Positions 7,760-16,255 are shown, numbered from the stretch's first letter. The stretch: 64,000 nucleotides of DNA from Ornithinicoccus sp045032955 (GCF_045032955.1 NZ_JBJFZU010000002.1:1-64000), one strand, 5' to 3'. Notes: generated from the sequence alone by a model not told the origin. Program-made: numbers and translations.

Positions 7760-8962
7760 ATGAAGTTCGCCATCCTCTCCCGTGCCCTGCGCTCCTACTC
7801 GACCCAGCGGCTGCGGACCGCGGCGCTGGAGCGGGGGCACCAGGTCAAGGCGCTCGACACGCTCCGCTTCGGGATCGACCTGTCCGGTGACGAGCCCGAC
7901 CTGCACTTCCGCGGCAAGCCGCTGTCCACCTACGACGCGGTGCTGCCGCGGGTCGGTGCCTCGGTGACCTACTTCGGCACCGCCGTGGTGCGCCAGTTCG
8001 AGCAGATGGACGTCTACACGCCCAACACCTCGAACGGCATCATGAACAGCCGGGACAAGCTGCGGGCGACCCAGATCCTGTCCCGGCACGGGATCGGTAT
8101 GCCGGCCACCGCCTTCGTGCGCAACCGCGCCGAGATCCCGCACGCGATCGAGATGGTCGGCGGGGCACCGGTGGTGGTGAAGCTGCTCGAGGGCACCCAG
8201 GGGATCGGGGTCATCCTGGCGCCGACGATGAAGGTGGCCGAGGCCATCATCGAGACCCTGCACGGCACCAACCAGCAGGTCCTCATCCAACGCTTCGTCA
8301 AGGAGAGCAAGGGCAAGGACGTGCGGGCCCTGGTCGTCGGCGACCGGGTCGTCGCGGCCATGCGGCGCCGGGCCCAGGGGGACGAGTTCCGGTCCAACGT
8401 GCACCGCGGTGGCACCGTGGAGCGGGTGGACCTGGACCCGGAGTACCAGGAGATCGCGGTCCGGGCCGCGCACATCATGGGCCTGCGGGTGGCCGGGGTG
8501 GACATGCTCGAGGGCAACGACGGGCCGCTGGTGATGGAGGTCAACTCCTCCCCCGGCCTGGAGGGCATCGAGCGCGCCACCGAGCTGGACGTCGCCGGCG
8601 CGATCGTCGACTACATCGCCGACCAGGCGGGCTTCCCCGACATCGACGTGCGGCAGCGGCTGGCGGTCTCCACCGGCTACGGCGTCGCGGAGATCGCGGT
8701 GCTCTCCGGCTCGGGGATGGTCGGCGAGACGATCGAGGACTCCGGGCTGCGCGAGCGCGACATCCAGGTGCTCACCCTGCACCGCGGCACGCGGGTGGTC
8801 CCGAACCCGCCGCCGGGCAAGGTGCTGGAGGACGGGGACCGGCTGCTGTGCTTCGGCAAGCACGAGACGATGCGCTCGCTGATCCCCGCCCGCTCACGGC
8901 GCCCGAAGCGGGTCCGCAAGCTCCCGCCGCAGCCGCTGCACGACGAGACCTCGACCGGTTAG
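7760..8962 (+). CDS. RimK-type ATP-grasp glutamate ligase fused to a TrkA_C domain
   Basis: A 400-residue fusion. Residues 1-290 are a RimK/LysX-type ATP-grasp ligase: N-terminal MKFAILSRALRSYSTQRL, ATP-grasp lysine segment VVVKLLEGTQGIGV (about 137-150), KGKDVRALVVGDRVVAAMRR, and the metal-binding MEVNSSPGLEGIE. RimK adds glutamate to the C-terminus of ribosomal protein S6 or makes poly-glutamate. Residues about 300-373 look like a TrkA_C (RCK_C) domain (GYGVAEIAVLSGSGMVGETI ... VVPNPPPGKVLEDGDRLLCFG), a ligand-binding module usually found on potassium channels and transporters. Typical RimK is ~300 residues, so the extra domain is real length. AGGAAG precedes the ATG. The stop overlaps that of the convergent SDR gene. 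Confidence 0.9.
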   Translation: MKFAILSRALRSYSTQRLRTAALERGHQVKALDTLRFGIDLSGDEPDLHFRGKPLSTYDAVLPRVGASVTYFGTAVVRQFEQMDVYTPNTSNGIMNSRDKLRATQILSRHGIGMPATAFVRNRAEIPHAIEMVGGAPVVVKLLEGTQGIGVILAPTMKVAEAIIETLHGTNQQVLIQRFVKESKGKDVRALVVGDRVVAAMRRRAQGDEFRSNVHRGGTVERVDLDPEYQEIAVRAAHIMGLRVAGVDMLEGNDGPLVMEVNSSPGLEGIERATELDVAGAIVDYIADQAGFPDIDVRQRLAVSTGYGVAEIAVLSGSGMVGETIEDSGLRERDIQVLTLHRGTRVVPNPPPGKVLEDGDRLLCFGKHETMRSLIPARSRRPKRVRKLPPQPLHDETSTG

Positions 8963-9633
8963 TCGCGCGCGGCGACCGCGTCCAGCGCCTCGTCGACCGG
9001 GACGTCCCCGTTGAGGAACTCGATCATCCGACCGTTGAGGTCGGTGCGGTCGACGGCTGCGGCCAGCACGGCCGCCACGTCGGCGCGGGTGACCTGGCGA
9101 CCCTCGGGGGCCTGCACCTGTCCGGTGCCGTCGCCCAGCACCTCGATGCGGCCGGTCGGCTCGTCAAGGCTGAGCGCGCCGGGGGCGATGATCGTCCAGT
9201 CCAGCCCGCTGGCGCGCAGGTGCGCGTCCGCCGCGGCCTTGGCCTCGGCGTAGGTGAAGAAGGCGTTGTCCTCGGGCACGCCATGGTCCTCCCGGGCCCC
9301 GAGGTAGCTGACCATGAGGTAGCGGTCGACGCCTGCGCGCTGGGCGGCGTCCATCGTCCGGACCGCGGCGTCCCGGTCCACCGCGAGGGTGCGCTCCGGG
9401 TCACCGCCGCCGGCGCCCGCGGACCACAGGACCAGGTCGTAGCCCTGCAGCAGGTCGGTCAGTGCGTCGGTGTCCATCGACGCGACGTCCGCGACCACCG
9501 GGGTCGCTCCCGCCGCGGTGATGTCCGGCGCCTGGTCGGGGTTGCGGATCACCGCGCCGACCTCGTGCCCACCCAGCAGGGGGTGCAGCAGCATGGCGAT
9601 CTTTCCGTGTCCTCCGATGATGGCTATACGCAT
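8959..9633 (-). CDS. NAD(P)H-binding protein (atypical SDR, NmrA/YwnB-like)
   Basis: A 224-residue atypical short-chain dehydrogenase. The N-terminal dinucleotide-binding turn IIGGHGKIA fits G-x-x-G-x-x-A. Further family features are DLVLWSAGAGG, YLMVSYLGARE, a YAEAKAAAD motif (Y-x-x-x-K), and LDWTIIAPGAL. Such proteins act as NAD(P)H-dependent reductases or redox sensors; the substrate is unknown. It converges on the RimK fusion with a 4-bp overlap of the two stop codons (TTAG), which leaves no room for a terminator. Confidence 0.88.
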   Translation of the reverse strand: MRIAIIGGHGKIAMLLHPLLGGHEVGAVIRNPDQAPDITAAGATPVVADVASMDTDALTDLLQGYDLVLWSAGAGGGDPERTLAVDRDAAVRTMDAAQRAGVDRYLMVSYLGAREDHGVPEDNAFFTYAEAKAAADAHLRASGLDWTIIAPGALSLDEPTGRIEVLGDGTGQVQAPEGRQVTRADVAAVLAAAVDRTDLNGRMIEFLNGDVPVDEALDAVAARD

Positions 9634-9669
9634 ACCGGGGCCAACACTGGTGCTGCCGCTGCTGTTCCG

Positions 9670-10161
9670 TCAGTGGGTCGGCGGCCGGCCCAGGCCGGTG
9701 CGGGCCGAGCGCATCATCGCGGCGTGGTTGGCGCGCAGCGCCCAGCGGGCCGGCGGGAGGGTGGCGAGGTGGCGCAGGCCCGGCCGGGTCAGCAGCACGC
9801 GCTGCTCCCAGACCACCCGGCACCCGTCGGGGGCGCGTGTGACCTGCACCTCGACATACCCCTGGAGGTCGCCCTCGATGCCCACCCGGAGCCGTCCGGC
9901 GGCGCGGTCCTCGAGCTCGCGGGTGAGGACCAGGTCCAGCGGGACCGGGAGCAGGCTGCGGGCCCGCACGCGCGCCCGGTCCGTGGTCAGCTGCTCGACC
10001 GTGCGGAGCTGCCGCCACCAGGTGGGGTATGCCCCGAGGTCGACGAGCCGGTCCAGCACCCGGGCGGGGTCGACCGGCAGCGTCCAGTCCTCGTGGAAGT
10101 GGAACCACCGACGCGCGTCCGGTTCCCGGTGCGGCATGCCCATCCCGGCATCCTCGCGCAC
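9670..10161 (-). CDS. SRPBCC (START-like) family protein
   Basis: A 163-residue protein with the polyketide cyclase/START-like pattern: RRWFHFHEDWTLPVDPARVLDRLVDLGAYPTWW at the start and a long C-terminal helix. This fold holds hydrophobic ligands. It begins 2 nt after the stop of the TetR gene, so it is the second cistron of that operon. Starts slightly downstream (the Met of MGMPHREP) are also possible. The ligand is unknown. Confidence 0.8.
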   Translation of the reverse strand: MREDAGMGMPHREPDARRWFHFHEDWTLPVDPARVLDRLVDLGAYPTWWRQLRTVEQLTTDRARVRARSLLPVPLDLVLTRELEDRAAGRLRVGIEGDLQGYVEVQVTRAPDGCRVVWEQRVLLTRPGLRHLATLPPARWALRANHAAMMRSARTGLGRPPTH

Positions 10162-10163
10162 GG

Positions 10164-10889
10164 TCAGCGGGAGACGGAGCTCTCGATCCGGTTGAGCAGC
10201 GACTCCAACCCGATCTCGAACTCCTTGGCGCTGTGGTCCTCGCTGAGCTGCTCCCGCATCCGCTCCACGTGCGGGGCATGGGTGAGGTCGTGCGGGGAGT
10301 CCTGCTCGGGCACCTGCGCGCCACCCTCGTTGATCGGGTGCTCGACGGCGCCGATGTGCTCGGCACGCCGCGTGGAGACCTCGAGCAGGAGCGAGCCGAC
10401 GAGGAAGCTGGTGAAGGCCTTGTAGGTCTCGACCGCCTGCTCCTGCGTGAAGCCGCGTGCGGTGAGCGTGGCCAGGAGGTGCTCGACCACGTCGATGTCC
10501 CGCAGCGGCGGGCGCAGCCAGGGGGTGGCCGGGTGGCGGGAGATCACCAGCGGGAAGGCGACGGGGTTCGTGATCGCGATCCGGCGGACCTCGTGCGCGA
10601 CGTGCTGGAGGTACTGCTGCCAGCTCGTCGTCTCGGCTGCGTCGACGCGTTCGAGGAGCCCGTGCAGCAGGCTAGCCACGGCGGCCTCCAGGAGATCCTC
10701 CCGACCGGACACGTACCGGTAGAGGGCCATCCCCTCCACACCGAGGTCCCGCCCAAGGCTGCGCATGGTCATCTGCTCGACGCCGTCGGCCTCGATGCTA
10801 GCCAAGGCAGCCTCCACGATACGGTCGCGGTCCAACCGTCGCCGTCGACGGGACAGCCCGCCGCTCCTGTCCGACCGGTCCGCGCTCAT
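10164..10889 (-). CDS. TetR/AcrR family transcriptional regulator
   Basis: A 241-residue repressor. A basic tail precedes the HTH: IVEAALASIEADGVEQMTMRSL then GRDLGVEGMALYRYVSGREDLL, ending around residue 68. The C-terminal ligand domain resembles the TetR_C type (RRIAITNPVAFPLVISRHPAT). It heads a two-gene operon with the SRPBCC protein; a regulator plus a START-like ligand binder suggests a response to a hydrophobic compound. No clear operator was found directly upstream. Confidence 0.9.
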   Translation of the reverse strand: MSADRSDRSGGLSRRRRRLDRDRIVEAALASIEADGVEQMTMRSLGRDLGVEGMALYRYVSGREDLLEAAVASLLHGLLERVDAAETTSWQQYLQHVAHEVRRIAITNPVAFPLVISRHPATPWLRPPLRDIDVVEHLLATLTARGFTQEQAVETYKAFTSFLVGSLLLEVSTRRAEHIGAVEHPINEGGAQVPEQDSPHDLTHAPHVERMREQLSEDHSAKEFEIGLESLLNRIESSVSR

Positions 10890-11336
10890 CCCGTGTCTTC
10901 CATGGACTCCAGCCTCTCACGCGACCGTTCGTCTCCTGTGTGGAGTGATCCGGAGGGCAGACCCGGCGTCCTCGGCGACCCCAGGCCGACCGCAGGGCCC
11001 GCAGCGACGCGGTGAAGTGCGAGCTGCCCAGCTGTCGATGGCCGCGGTCGCGCTCGTCGTGCCAGATGATCACGTGCCCCAACGCCTCCTTCATCCCTGA
11101 TGGTGGTGCGCCCCCCGAGCGGGGAGCCAGCCCATGGCACCCGCCCAGGGGGCGCTGCGACAGGTCCGTGTCCCTGGTCGGACCCCCGCAACCGCAGACT
11201 AGCCGTACCTTGTTTACAAGTGAAACTATCTCGCCGTGTCGTCCCGGCGACGTAGCCCGGCGGCTCGTCTGCACTAGCATCGAGGGTCCCATCCGTGGTT
11301 CCTCACACCACGTGACCGTGATCGCGGAAGGCGGCT
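10890..11336. other. 447-bp gap without a convincing gene
   Basis: Short frames exist on both strands but show no family resemblance and poor codon use, so none is annotated. The right half is less G+C rich and holds the palindrome at 11209-11220 and a TAGCAT box (11275-11280) that could serve the ATP-grasp gene at 11337. I see nothing else in it. Confidence 0.6.
11209..11220. promoter_or_regulatory. operator-like palindrome
   Basis: CTTGTTTACAAG is a 5+5 inverted repeat with a TT centre, in an unusually A+T-rich patch between the divergent TetR and ATP-grasp genes. It might bind the TetR repressor, but it is 320 bp from that gene. Confidence 0.3.
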
Positions 11337-12530
11337 ATGGGTGAACTGAGAAGGCGACTGGTCGCCGCGATCCCCCCGCTGGCCTGGCGTGACGAGCTCC
11401 TGGCAGGGCGGGAGCAGCAGGTGCGGGAGCTGCGCCGGAGGGTCGCCGACCGCGACCGCCAGATCGAGACCCATCGCGAGGAGATCGCCCGCCACCGCGC
11501 CGAGCTCGCCACCTACCGCGGAGACCTCAGGAGCGACCTTCTGCCCCCGTCCTTCCGGCGGACCCTGATGGCGACCCGACGGACGGCGCCCGCGATCTGG
11601 GGTATGCACGGGGCCGCGCAGCACCCCTTCATCCAGGTGCCCTACAAACTGCGCAACTACCGGCTTGCGGCCAGCCACGGCGTTCCGGTGCCCTCGGTCC
11701 TCGGCGTGTGGAAACGAGCCGGCACCATCGACCTGGACGGGTTGCCGGAACGGTTCGTGCTCAAGTCCGACCGCGGTGCGGGCAGCCACGGCGTGCTGCC
11801 GCTGCAGCGCATCGGCCCCGACCGCTACCGCCTCGTCGGGGACGGACGCGAGCTCGAGACGGGCGGCATCCGCGCCCACCTCGACTCCACGCCCACCGCG
11901 CGCGGGCCGTACTTCGCCGAGGAGATGCTGGAGCAGCCGGACCTCGGGCCCGACCTGCTGCCCGACGACGTGAAGGTCTACGCCTTCTACGGACGGGTGG
12001 GACATGTCCTGCTCCGACGGCCGACCGAGCACGGCAACCTCGCGACGATGGCCTACCGGTTCGTCGACGACCGGGGCGCGGACCTCGGCGACGACATCAC
12101 CGCCCAACGGATCGATCCCGGCATACCCCTGCCCGCGAACTTCGCCCGGATCATCGAGCTGGCCGAGCACCTGTCCCGAGCCGTCGCCCTCCCCTTCATC
12201 CGGGTCGACCTCTACGACACCACGGCCGGGCCGGTGCTGGGCGAGCTGACCCGCACCCCCGGAGGACCCCAGCTCTACCGCGCCGACCACGACCGGTGGC
12301 TGGGCGAGCTGTGGAACGAGGCGAGGCTCCGGCTGGACGTCGACATCCAGGCCGGTCGGCCACCGTTCACCCTGCACGGGTCCCTGGACGTGCCGAACCC
12401 CTACCCCGCCGGACACGCCTCTTGGAAGCCCGACGCCGGGCACTGGACCGTGCACCAGGCGCCGTGCGAGCGCTGGTGCGACACCTCCACCAGCGGCGCA
12501 GACCGGGCACCAGGCGGAGACGAAATGTGA
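11337..12530 (+). CDS. TupA-like ATP-grasp protein with N-terminal coiled coil
   Basis: A 397-residue protein. Residues about 18-65 form a charged coiled coil (heptad-like LRRRVADRDRQIETHREEIA). Residues about 80-340 match the TupA-like ATP-grasp family: PFIQVPYKLRNYRLAASHGV, the ATP-lysine segment ERFVLKSDRGAGSHGVLPL, DVKVYAFYGRVGHVLL, and the metal site FIRVDLYDTTAGPVLGELT. The prototype TupA is linked to teichuronopeptide synthesis in Bacillus; related genes occur in surface-polymer clusters. Here no such cluster surrounds it. GGAAGG precedes the ATG. The C-terminal ~25 residues are low complexity with two Cys (CERWC). Confidence 0.82.
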   Translation: MGELRRRLVAAIPPLAWRDELLAGREQQVRELRRRVADRDRQIETHREEIARHRAELATYRGDLRSDLLPPSFRRTLMATRRTAPAIWGMHGAAQHPFIQVPYKLRNYRLAASHGVPVPSVLGVWKRAGTIDLDGLPERFVLKSDRGAGSHGVLPLQRIGPDRYRLVGDGRELETGGIRAHLDSTPTARGPYFAEEMLEQPDLGPDLLPDDVKVYAFYGRVGHVLLRRPTEHGNLATMAYRFVDDRGADLGDDITAQRIDPGIPLPANFARIIELAEHLSRAVALPFIRVDLYDTTAGPVLGELTRTPGGPQLYRADHDRWLGELWNEARLRLDVDIQAGRPPFTLHGSLDVPNPYPAGHASWKPDAGHWTVHQAPCERWCDTSTSGADRAPGGDEM

Positions 12531-12550
12531 GTGCGTCTTCGGTGTCCGTA

Positions 12551-12565
12551 TCGGGCTAGGCCCGA
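12551..12565. terminator. short hairpin after the TupA-like gene
   Basis: TCGGGC-TAG-GCCCGA forms a 6-bp perfect stem with a 3-nt loop, 20 nt after the stop at 12530. No T-run follows, as usual for actinobacterial terminators. Confidence 0.4.
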
Positions 12566-12627
12566 CCCGAACGGCGTCCTCGGCCGTCGTCGCATGGTGG
12601 CGGGCCACTGCGCCGGGTCGCGTTGCC

Positions 12628-12633
12628 TAGGCT
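12628..12633 (+). promoter_or_regulatory. -10 box of a leaderless promoter
   Basis: TAGGCT lies 7 nt before the GTG at 12641, the same arrangement as at 101-114 and 51660-51673. It decides the start of the M50-like gene. Confidence 0.5.
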
Positions 12634-12640
12634 GGTCAGC

Positions 12641-13171
12641 GTGGCCGAACTGCTCCCCTACCTTGCTGTCGTTCCAGCCCTCCTCGGCCTCTTGTGGGCA
12701 AGTGTCGTGGTCCACGAAGCCGGCCACTACCTGCTGGGCCGGTGCGTCGGCGTCCCCGCCTCGGACATGAAGATCCATCTCGGCCGACCGTCATACGTCG
12801 CCCTGCGCCACGGTCAGCGGTGGGTCTGTCCCGACGATGAGGGGTACATCCCGGCGTTCGTGCGGCACGCCCCCTCGCGACCCGCCGCCTGGTCGTTCGT
12901 CACGGGTGGATTCCTGATCGAGACCTGCGTGGTGCAGCTGCTGGTGCTGGTGCTCGCTGTCCAGGACCTCCGCGGTGTCGCTCTCCTGGTGCTCGGCGCG
13001 AGCTCCGTCATCTTCGTTCTCTATCTGCTCCTCGATGCCGTCGCCTCGGTACGTAGCGGCGCCACAGCCGGCGATGGCAGTGCGATGTGGCGCATCTCAG
13101 CACCGGCAACACTCATCGCCCTCGCCACGTTCGCCGGAGTCAGGGTGATGACGCTCGTCCTTCTCCTCTAG
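12641..13171 (+). CDS. small M50-like zinc-metallopeptidase membrane protein
   Basis: A 176-residue membrane protein with about four hydrophobic segments. The HExxH motif is present as VVVHEAGHYLLGRCVGVP at residues 25-29, as in site-2-protease-like M50 families. A later LLDA within a hydrophobic segment might supply the third ligand, but the canonical LDG/NPDG motif is not obvious. Activity is therefore uncertain. The GTG start is fixed by the TAGGCT box 7 nt upstream; an alternative TTG at 12623 has no support. No partner gene or substrate is evident. Confidence 0.7.
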   Translation: MAELLPYLAVVPALLGLLWASVVVHEAGHYLLGRCVGVPASDMKIHLGRPSYVALRHGQRWVCPDDEGYIPAFVRHAPSRPAAWSFVTGGFLIETCVVQLLVLVLAVQDLRGVALLVLGASSVIFVLYLLLDAVASVRSGATAGDGSAMWRISAPATLIALATFAGVRVMTLVLLL

Positions 13172-13194
13172 CCGCATCGCAGAGCGTGGTGCCC

Positions 13195-13206
13195 ATCGAC
13201 GTCGAT
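13195..13206. promoter_or_regulatory. 12-bp perfect palindrome
   Basis: ATCGACGTCGAT lies in the 150-bp gap before the DUF202 pair. It could be an operator; nothing else supports a role. Confidence 0.2.
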
Positions 13207-13321
13207 CGTGGAGGGTGCGGGTGGACTGCTCGACCCGCGTCGGCGATCATGGCGCACGAGCCTTCACCGGTCCCGGTGCGGGGCATACCGTGTTGTGCGT
13301 CCAGAGAGAGGTGGGGTGGTC

Positions 13322-13723
13322 GTGCCTCGTTCCGACGACGTCGAGCCGCGCGACACCCGGAGTGCGGTCGCCCGGCGGCTGCTGCCGATGGGCAGCGAGC
13401 CGGACCCGCGGTTCACCCTCGCCAACGAGCGCACGTTCCTCGCCTGGATCCGCACCGCCCTGGCCCTGATGGCCGGCGGCATCGCCGTCGAGGCGTTCAC
13501 CTCGGACATCTTCGCGCCCGCGGTCCGGCAGTCGGTCGCGGTGCTGCTGCTCGTGCTGGGGATGCTGCTCAGCGGTGGGGCGTTCGTGCGCTGGGTCGGG
13601 GTGGAACGGGCCATGCGTCGTCAGGCGCCCCTCCCGCTGCCGCTGATCGCACCACTGCTCGGGATGGGTGGCGCCGTGGCCGCCGCGGTCGTCGCCGCGG
13701 TGATCCTCACCCGGGGGCCATGA
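13322..13723 (+). CDS. DUF202 (YidH-like) membrane protein
   Basis: A 133-residue inner-membrane protein of the YidH/DUF202 family. The signature DPRFTLANERTFLAWIRTALALMAGG lies near residues 24-49 and leads into the first membrane helix; two more hydrophobic segments follow. The GTG at 13322 is preceded by GAGAGGTGG; GTG at 13316 is possible too. The family has no agreed biochemical role. It overlaps the next DUF202 gene by 4 bp (ATGA); such pairs are common. Confidence 0.88.
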   Translation: MPRSDDVEPRDTRSAVARRLLPMGSEPDPRFTLANERTFLAWIRTALALMAGGIAVEAFTSDIFAPAVRQSVAVLLLVLGMLLSGGAFVRWVGVERAMRRQAPLPLPLIAPLLGMGGAVAAAVVAAVILTRGP

Positions 13724-14133
13724 CCAGCCCCTGGCGCGGACCCTTCAGCGGCCCGGAACGACGACCGCGGCTGACCCGACCGGTCGCGTCGACCGCTTCT
13801 GGCTTCGACCCGGGGTTGCAGCCGGAACGGACCACGCTGAGCTGGAGCCGGACCCTGCTGGCGTTCATCACGGTGAGTGCGCTGTGCCTGCGGTGGACCC
13901 CGCAGTTCGGGCTGGTGACGCTGTGGGTCCCGGCCCTGGCGCTGGTGGCGGCGCTCTCGATCGGGGCGACGCAACGCGGACGGACGGTCCGCAGCGTCCG
14001 GGGGATCCAGGACGAGCAGTCGGTCGTCGACTGGGCGCCCAAGGCCGCGCTCGTCCTCCTCATGCTCGCGCTGGCCGGGATCTGCCTCGCCCTGGTCCTG
14101 CTGGGGGCGGAGCAGCCCGTGCCGGGGTCCTGA
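13720..14133 (+). CDS. second DUF202 (YidG-like) membrane protein
   Basis: A 137-residue partner of the preceding protein. The family motif appears as DPGLQPERTTLSWSRTLLAF near residues 31-50, followed by two or three membrane segments. Translation is coupled to the upstream gene through the ATGA overlap. The two together probably form a small membrane complex (inference). The stop is followed within 4 nt by the 22-bp repeats. Confidence 0.87.
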   Translation: MTSPWRGPFSGPERRPRLTRPVASTASGFDPGLQPERTTLSWSRTLLAFITVSALCLRWTPQFGLVTLWVPALALVAALSIGATQRGRTVRSVRGIQDEQSVVDWAPKAALVLLMLALAGICLALVLLGAEQPVPGS

Positions 14134-14136
14134 GCC

Positions 14137-14202
14137 GGCACAGCGCTCGCCCGGTCGGGGCAGAGCGCTCGCCCGGTCGGGACACAGCGCTCGCCCGGTC
14201 GG
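14137..14202. repeat. 22-bp tandem repeat, 3 units
   Basis: Three 22-bp units (14137, 14159, 14181) with core GCGCTCGCCCGGTCGG begin 4 nt after the DUF202 stop, between convergent genes. The same unit is found seven times at 20282-20444 and, as variants, at 17341, 42171 and 47819. Confidence 0.9.
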
Positions 14203-14216
14203 TCAGGGGTGGGCTG

Positions 14217-14996
14217 TCAGGGCTGGTCGGTGGCCAGGGCCTCGCGGTAGCGGCGGGCCACCAGGTCGCGGAGCAGGTCGTGGGTGCCCAAGGGTCCGGT
14301 GGCGAGCGCGCCCGCGGCTGCGGCGACCCGGTGCGCCTTGGTCGCGAAGTACCCGGGGGAGAGCAGGTGGGTGGCCAGCACGATGCGGGTATGCCCCGCC
14401 AGCCGGAGCCGGGTCAGCTCGCAGGCGGCGCGGGGGCCCGGCCCGCTCAGGAAGGCGGTGGCGGTGACCACCCCGAGGCGGGTACCGACCCGGTCGGCGA
14501 CCAGGGCCACCTCGGCGCGGGCAGCCTCGACGCTGGAGCCGGCACCAACCACCAGCACAGCGTCCGTGACGGTGTCGGCGGCCGTGCCGGTGCGGGGACT
14601 CTCGTCGGTGTCGACCTCGCGGACCCGGTCCACGAGGGCGTCGACGACCTCGTCCGCGGCCCCGAGCGCCGGGGTGAGGGTGGACCCTCGGACAGGGGCG
14701 AGCGCCGAAGGGACGTCGTGCCGCACGTGGTAGCCGGAGGCGAGGAAGAAGGGCACCACCACCGGGTTCTCGAGGTCGGCGAGCACCTCCTCCAGGGTCG
14801 GGCCGCAGACGTCCACGTACCCGACGACCGGTGGCGTCCCCAGCCCCAGCAGCCGGCCGGCCCGCGCCGCGCACTGCTCGACGACGGCCTGCCCCTCCTC
14901 GCTGGCCGTCCCGTGCGCGGCGACCACCAACGGCCGGTCCCGCGTCGTGCTCGTCACCGCGGCGTCGGTGCCACCGGGCAGCGCCCGCGTCGTCAC
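14217..14996 (-). CDS. sirohydrochlorin chelatase (CbiX/SirB-like)
   Basis: A 259-residue class II chelatase expected to insert Fe2+ (or Co2+) into sirohydrochlorin, the last step of siroheme synthesis. The catalytic His is seen in VVAAHGTASEEG near residue 26, and the fold motifs VVPFFLASGYHVRHDVP and LATHLLSPGYFATK represent the two half-domains. Its GTG overlaps the stop of the upstream cysG gene (GTGA). Together with cysG it supplies siroheme for sulfite/nitrite reductase. The reductase gene itself is not in this window. Confidence 0.9.
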   Translation of the reverse strand: MTTRALPGGTDAAVTSTTRDRPLVVAAHGTASEEGQAVVEQCAARAGRLLGLGTPPVVGYVDVCGPTLEEVLADLENPVVVPFFLASGYHVRHDVPSALAPVRGSTLTPALGAADEVVDALVDRVREVDTDESPRTGTAADTVTDAVLVVGAGSSVEAARAEVALVADRVGTRLGVVTATAFLSGPGPRAACELTRLRLAGHTRIVLATHLLSPGYFATKAHRVAAAAGALATGPLGTHDLLRDLVARRYREALATDQP

Positions 14997-16255
14997 GCGA
15001 CGGCCACCGACGGGGCGGCAGGGGCCACGACCGACACCTCGGCACCCCACCCGTGGGCGAGGGTGACCACGTCCCCGACGACCACGACGGCGGGCGAGGC
15101 GACCCCGACCCGCTCGGCCCGGTCGGCGATGTCCGCCAGCGTGCCCAGGGTGGTGCGCTGCTGGGGGGTCCACCCGTTCTCCACGATCCCGACCGGGCAG
15201 TCCGCGGGCCGGCCGGCCGCGACCAGGCGGGCGGCAGTCTCCCGCAGCCCCGCGACGCCCATCAGCACGACCAGCGTGTGGTCGGTGCCGGTCGGCAGGC
15301 CGGGCAGCTCCTCGTGCCCGGTGACGACGGTGAAGCCGCGGGCCAGGCCCCGGTGGGTCACCGGGATCCCGGCCGCCGCCGGCACGGAGACGGCACTGGT
15401 GATCCCGGGCACCACCTCGACCGGGACGTCGGCGGCCTCGCAGGCCGCGCGCTCCTCCCCGCCGCGTCCGAGCACGTAGGGGTCGCCGCCCTTGAGCCGG
15501 ACCACCCCGTGCCCGCGCAACGCCTCCTCGACGATGATCTGGTTGATCTCCTCCTGCGGCACCGGGTGGTGCTGCGGGCGCTTGCCGACGTCGATGACCC
15601 GGGTGCTCCCGGGCAGCCGGGCGAGCATCGCCTGCGGCACCAGCCGGTCGGTGACGACCACGTCGGCCGCGGCGAGCAGGGTGCTCGCGCGCCGGGTGAG
15701 CAGCTGCTCGGCTCCCGGGCCGGCCCCGACCAGCGCCACCCAGCCGCCGCGGGGGCGGTGGTCTCGCAGGTCGACGACCCCGGAGGTCAGCTGGTCGACC
15801 AGCCCGTTGCGCACCGCTGCGGCCCGACGTGGGTCCCCGCCGGCGTGCACCGCGACCCTGACCGTCCCCGTCGGGGTCGGCACCTCGCCGCGGGCGGGCA
15901 CCTGGGCGCTCCCCCGGGAGCCGTCACCGGCGGTCACGCAGAACGTGCGGGTCCGCTCGGCGTCCGCGGCGACCAGGTCGTCGGTGGTCGGGTGCCCGGT
16001 CGCGGTATGCACCAGCCAGGCGCCCTCCAGGTCGGCGGACCCGGCATACCGACGGGCCGTCCACCGGATCTGCCCGGCCTCCGCCAGCGCGGCGAGCCCC
16101 GGGCAGAGCTCGGGGGCGACGACCTCGACGAGTGCGCCCTCGGCCAGCAGGTCGGTGACCCGGCGGGCGGTGACCGCGCCCCCGCCGACCGCGACCACGC
16201 GCCGACCGCGCAGCCGCAGCCCGAGCAGCACCGGCGACCAGGCCTCGGCGGTCAT
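14993..16255 (-). CDS. cysG: siroheme synthase CysG: uroporphyrinogen-III C-methyltransferase with N-terminal precorrin-2 dehydrogenase domain
   Basis: A 420-residue fusion. Residues about 1-165 are the NAD-dependent precorrin-2 dehydrogenase-type domain (VVAVGGGAVTARRVTDLL, GxGxxA Rossmann motif). Residues about 170-405 are the SAM uroporphyrin-III methyltransferase: VALVGAGPGAEQLLTRRA, VVTDRLVPQAML, RLKGGDPYVLGRGGEE, and EVVPGITSAVSVPAAAGIPVTHR. The product would be sirohydrochlorin, passed to the neighbouring chelatase. The C-terminal chelatase function may be covered by that separate gene. ATGA overlap with cysH upstream; one operon. Confidence 0.94.
   Translation of the reverse strand: MTAEAWSPVLLGLRLRGRRVVAVGGGAVTARRVTDLLAEGALVEVVAPELCPGLAALAEAGQIRWTARRYAGSADLEGAWLVHTATGHPTTDDLVAADAERTRTFCVTAGDGSRGSAQVPARGEVPTPTGTVRVAVHAGGDPRRAAAVRNGLVDQLTSGVVDLRDHRPRGGWVALVGAGPGAEQLLTRRASTLLAAADVVVTDRLVPQAMLARLPGSTRVIDVGKRPQHHPVPQEEINQIIVEEALRGHGVVRLKGGDPYVLGRGGEERAACEAADVPVEVVPGITSAVSVPAAAGIPVTHRGLARGFTVVTGHEELPGLPTGTDHTLVVLMGVAGLRETAARLVAAGRPADCPVGIVENGWTPQQRTTLGTLADIADRAERVGVASPAVVVVGDVVTLAHGWGAEVSVVAPAAPSVAVA

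Noticed and set aside
10798..11344. Small frames in the gap between the TetR and TupA-like genes
   Set aside because: Codon use, composition and lack of ribosome binding sites do not support any of them.
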